From assembly GCA_029243025.1 (NCBI GenBank), contig JAQWSU010000034.1:124001-188000 (forward strand): a stretch of 64,000 nucleotides of DNA, read 5' to 3'. A model generated the notes under the pieces. That model made no database searches, had not been told where the DNA came from, and saw only the letters and a list, made by a program, of their open reading frames with translations. This document shows, in pieces, positions 61,646-64,000 of the stretch. Within the stretch, counting starts at the first letter, position 1. Every line of letters starts with the position of its first letter. The DNA is from Pirellulaceae bacterium (GTDB lineage: Bacteria > Planctomycetota > Planctomycetia > Pirellulales > Pirellulaceae). The position numbers and the translations under genes were made by a program.

Positions 61646-64000
61646 ATGCTGTTTTTTCGGGATCGAAAAAGAACGGTTTCCGCACCCCGATGGATTCTCG
61701 TCAACTGCGGTGTTGCTCTCATCTTGCAGATCGGTGCCGCAACTCAACTCATCGCCGAAACGGATGAAACGCGAGAATGGCCCTTTTACGCCCCGACCGA
61801 AGTTTCCGTACCCTCGGTTGAGAATGAGAGTTGGCCGCGTAATGAGATTGATCGATTCGTACTCCACAAGTTAGAGCAAAAGCAGCTTCGACCGTCAAAA
61901 GCCGCCAATCGGCAGACGCTAATTCGCCGTCTGTATTTCGATTTGATCGGCCTTCCGCCGAGTTCGAAGGCGGTTACTTCCTTCGTTAATGACCCCGACA
62001 AACAGGCTTACGAAAAACTAGTTGATCAACTGCTGAACGACAAACGATATGGCGAACACTGGGCGCGTCTTTGGCTTGACCTTGCACGCTACGCCGACAC
62101 AGCCGGCTATGAAGGCGATCCCGATCTGCCCCATGCTTGGCGTTATCGCGACTACGTGATTGACGCCTTCAACAACGACAAACCTTACGATCTCTTCATT
62201 CGCGAACAGCTTGCGGGTGACGAATTTGACGAGATCATGGGGGCTGGTGATTTACCTGGGACTCCTGCCGAACGGGTGGTCGCCATGACCTTCTTGCGGT
62301 TGGCACCTTTTACAGAACCCCGTGGCGATGAAACTCGTCACGAGATGCTGAGCGAAATAACCTCGACAGTAGGCTCCGTGTTCCTTGGCCTGACCGTCGG
62401 TTGCGCCAAATGCCACGATCACAAACATGACGAGATATCAACCGTCGACTTTTACCGCATGAAAGCATTTTTTTCAACGGTGCAAATTCCGCGCCCCGAA
62501 CCGGGTGACATCTATCAGATCGGCGGATCCATCAACGCCTCATTTTATCGCGACGGCGAAAAAGACTGGGCGGCTTCCCTTCGGCAAAAATTGAAGAAGC
62601 AAGCCAGCGATGCAGGCGCAGAGGTTAAAAAGCTACAAGCCGCAATTAGGGATCGAGTGAAACTCGACTTCGAAGGCAGCAGCGGCTTCGGAATCCAAAC
62701 GATCTCGAGCGCTGGCAACGACTACAACTTTGCTGAGCAGGCCGTCCATGAGGGCGAGCCCCATCTGAGCATCGTCAATTCTGACGGCAGCAACTGGTCA
62801 ATCTACACGGATGGTCAACAGGCAACACTAGGCAGCATGTCGGGCATGAACCGCGGCAAGTGGTTTGAATCCATCGCAGCACCCCAGCACATCAGTTTGG
62901 GCCAGCATGCACAGGGAAAGGGAGAGCCTCAAGGCAGCGGCCATCAGGGCAGTTTCGCTGAGATCTTGATCTACGACCACCCTTTGGATCAAGCAGCCGT
63001 CCAACAGCTCAGTGCTTATGCCAACCGCAAATATGGAATAAGCTCCGAAACGTCAGCCGACGCGGCGGCGACCGACCAACCTCCCCAATCAGGTCTACGT
63101 TTTTGGCTCGACGCCAGCGACCTTGATGGAAAAGCGGACACGATGAACCCGCCTGCGGAAAGCGTTGTATCCGCCTGGGTCGATCGCGTGTCTGGAATTC
63201 AAATCAAGCAGGCCCAAGCGAACCTCCAACCGACGCTTACCGAACTGGGACCGCACGGAGCAGCCGCCGTCCAATTCGACAACGGCTTTTTGGTCGGCAA
63301 CGTTGAGAAGGCGACGTTTTTGCGAGATCAACAGGGTGCTATTGTCATCGTTTATTCAGCCAGCCACACAAAGGAAGGCTATGGCTTTGAAGTCGGGGGA
63401 AACGACCAATTCCTCACCACTTTCATCAATCCAGCCGCCTCCACCGATGGTGATCCGGTCGACGCTCTGATCCAGAGCGATGACCCACGCGTCAGCAAAG
63501 ACGAGCGTCGCCAATATGAATTTTGGAAATCGCGGGATCGCTTCGTCAAGCACCACCTGAAGCGTCTGCAACCTGTCGCGATGTCGCTGCGACATTCCTA
63601 CGGCCCCCCCTATGAACCGGGAGTTCCCACTTCGCGAGTGATGGTCCGAGGTGAATACGACAATCCGGGCGAAGTTGTCGAAGCGGGCTTTCTAAGCGTG
63701 ATCACCGAAAATCAGGATTCAGCGCCCATTCGCTTGGATCCCTTCAAACGTTGGCCAACTCGAAGTCGGCGCATGGCACTTGCAGCTTGGATTGCGAATC
63801 CCCAAAACCCGATGACTCACCGTGTGATGGTCAATCGACTGTGGCATTCCCATTTTGGACAAGGCATTGTGCGAACGCCAAGTGACTTCGGCTACTTGAG
63901 TGACGGTGCGTCCCATGAAGAACTGCTCGACTGGCTCGCCCTGCGTTTCGTAGAGAATAAATGGAGCATCAAGGCCATCCATCGTTTGATCGTCAATTCG
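61646..64000 (+). CDS. DUF1549/DUF1553 haem protein with LamG-like inserts (cut by window end)
   Basis: The open frame runs from ATG 61646 (AGAGGT 8 bases upstream) to the window edge with no stop, giving 785 residues of a longer protein. Sec signal residues 1-37. DUF1549 (NEIDRFVLHKLEQKQLRPS, RRLYFDLIGLPP) contains haem motif CAKCHDHKHDE from residue 253. Residues about 335-465 and 480-590 are two LamG/concanavalin-like segments (GSFAEILIYDHPLDQAAV; LRFWLDASDLDGKADTM). DUF1553 then begins (VPTSRVMVRGEYDNPGEVV). Its operon partner should be a DUF1501 gene beyond the edge. Confidence 0.92.
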   Translation, partial: MLFFRDRKRTVSAPRWILVNCGVALILQIGAATQLIAETDETREWPFYAPTEVSVPSVENESWPRNEIDRFVLHKLEQKQLRPSKAANRQTLIRRLYFDLIGLPPSSKAVTSFVNDPDKQAYEKLVDQLLNDKRYGEHWARLWLDLARYADTAGYEGDPDLPHAWRYRDYVIDAFNNDKPYDLFIREQLAGDEFDEIMGAGDLPGTPAERVVAMTFLRLAPFTEPRGDETRHEMLSEITSTVGSVFLGLTVGCAKCHDHKHDEISTVDFYRMKAFFSTVQIPRPEPGDIYQIGGSINASFYRDGEKDWAASLRQKLKKQASDAGAEVKKLQAAIRDRVKLDFEGSSGFGIQTISSAGNDYNFAEQAVHEGEPHLSIVNSDGSNWSIYTDGQQATLGSMSGMNRGKWFESIAAPQHISLGQHAQGKGEPQGSGHQGSFAEILIYDHPLDQAAVQQLSAYANRKYGISSETSADAAATDQPPQSGLRFWLDASDLDGKADTMNPPAESVVSAWVDRVSGIQIKQAQANLQPTLTELGPHGAAAVQFDNGFLVGNVEKATFLRDQQGAIVIVYSASHTKEGYGFEVGGNDQFLTTFINPAASTDGDPVDALIQSDDPRVSKDERRQYEFWKSRDRFVKHHLKRLQPVAMSLRHSYGPPYEPGVPTSRVMVRGEYDNPGEVVEAGFLSVITENQDSAPIRLDPFKRWPTRSRRMALAAWIANPQNPMTHRVMVNRLWHSHFGQGIVRTPSDFGYLSDGASHEELLDWLALRFVENKWSIKAIHRLIVNS

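Noticed and set aside
1-64000. Insertion sequences, phage genes or integrases
   Set aside because: No transposase, integrase or terminal inverted repeats flanking a coding unit were found.

Overview
The window looks like chromosomal DNA of a planctomycete, most likely of the Pirellulaceae type. The evidence is gene content. It carries many copies of protein families that are strongly amplified in planctomycetes: DUF1501, DUF1549/DUF1553, DUF1552, DUF1587/1592/1588/1585 with CxxCH haem motifs, PQQ-type beta-propellers, several S1 sulfatases, Tat-targeted Gfo/Idh/MocA oxidoreductases and DUF1207. No rRNA, tRNA, CRISPR array, transposase or phage gene was seen. Species cannot be named from this.

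Layout. 1-2.1 kb: the end of a surface-polysaccharide or peptide-modification cluster (two tandem family 2 glycosyltransferases, the first cut by the window edge, and a nucleotidyltransferase), all translationally coupled. 2.5-10 kb: a small zinc-ribbon protein, a PQQ propeller with two inserted EF-hands, a DyP peroxidase broken by three in-frame stops, and a DUF1592-DUF1552 pair. 10.2-21.4 kb: two Tat-type Gfo/Idh/MocA proteins, an M61 peptidase, a DUF1549/DUF1553-DUF1501-WD40 operon and a secreted glutathione peroxidase. 21.5-26.7 kb: a light/photodamage neighbourhood (DUF2878 membrane protein, SOUL haem-binding protein, photolyase/cryptochrome, DUF2805) interleaved with a coupled pair of unknown small proteins, a Nudix hydrolase and a membrane protein. 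27-44 kb: a second DUF1592-DUF1552 pair, then four sulfatases (one split by an in-frame amber codon), a PQQ propeller, and secreted proteins of unknown function. 43.7-50 kb: two methyltransferase-like genes, a second PQQ protein whose signal peptide has no normal start codon, and a Tat-exported lactonase. 50-61 kb: a five-gene minus-strand operon DUF1549/1553-DUF1501-PPC-DUF1592-DUF1552, which places both planctomycete haem-protein systems in one transcription unit. 61.6 kb to the right edge: a divergently transcribed DUF1549/DUF1553 gene with LamG-like inserts, cut by the window end.

How the genes fit together. Nearly all products carry Sec or Tat signals, so the window mostly encodes periplasmic or surface machinery: haem-containing DUF proteins with their Tat partners, plus sulfatases, propellers and oxidoreductases that would suit breakdown of sulfated polysaccharides. 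This functional reading is inference; the DUF families have no established biochemical role.

The most unusual signal is a set of single-base lesions in otherwise intact genes. They are three in-frame stops in the DyP peroxidase, one amber in a sulfatase, and ACG where an ATG is expected in a PQQ protein. All can be explained by transitions, and no frameshift accompanies them.
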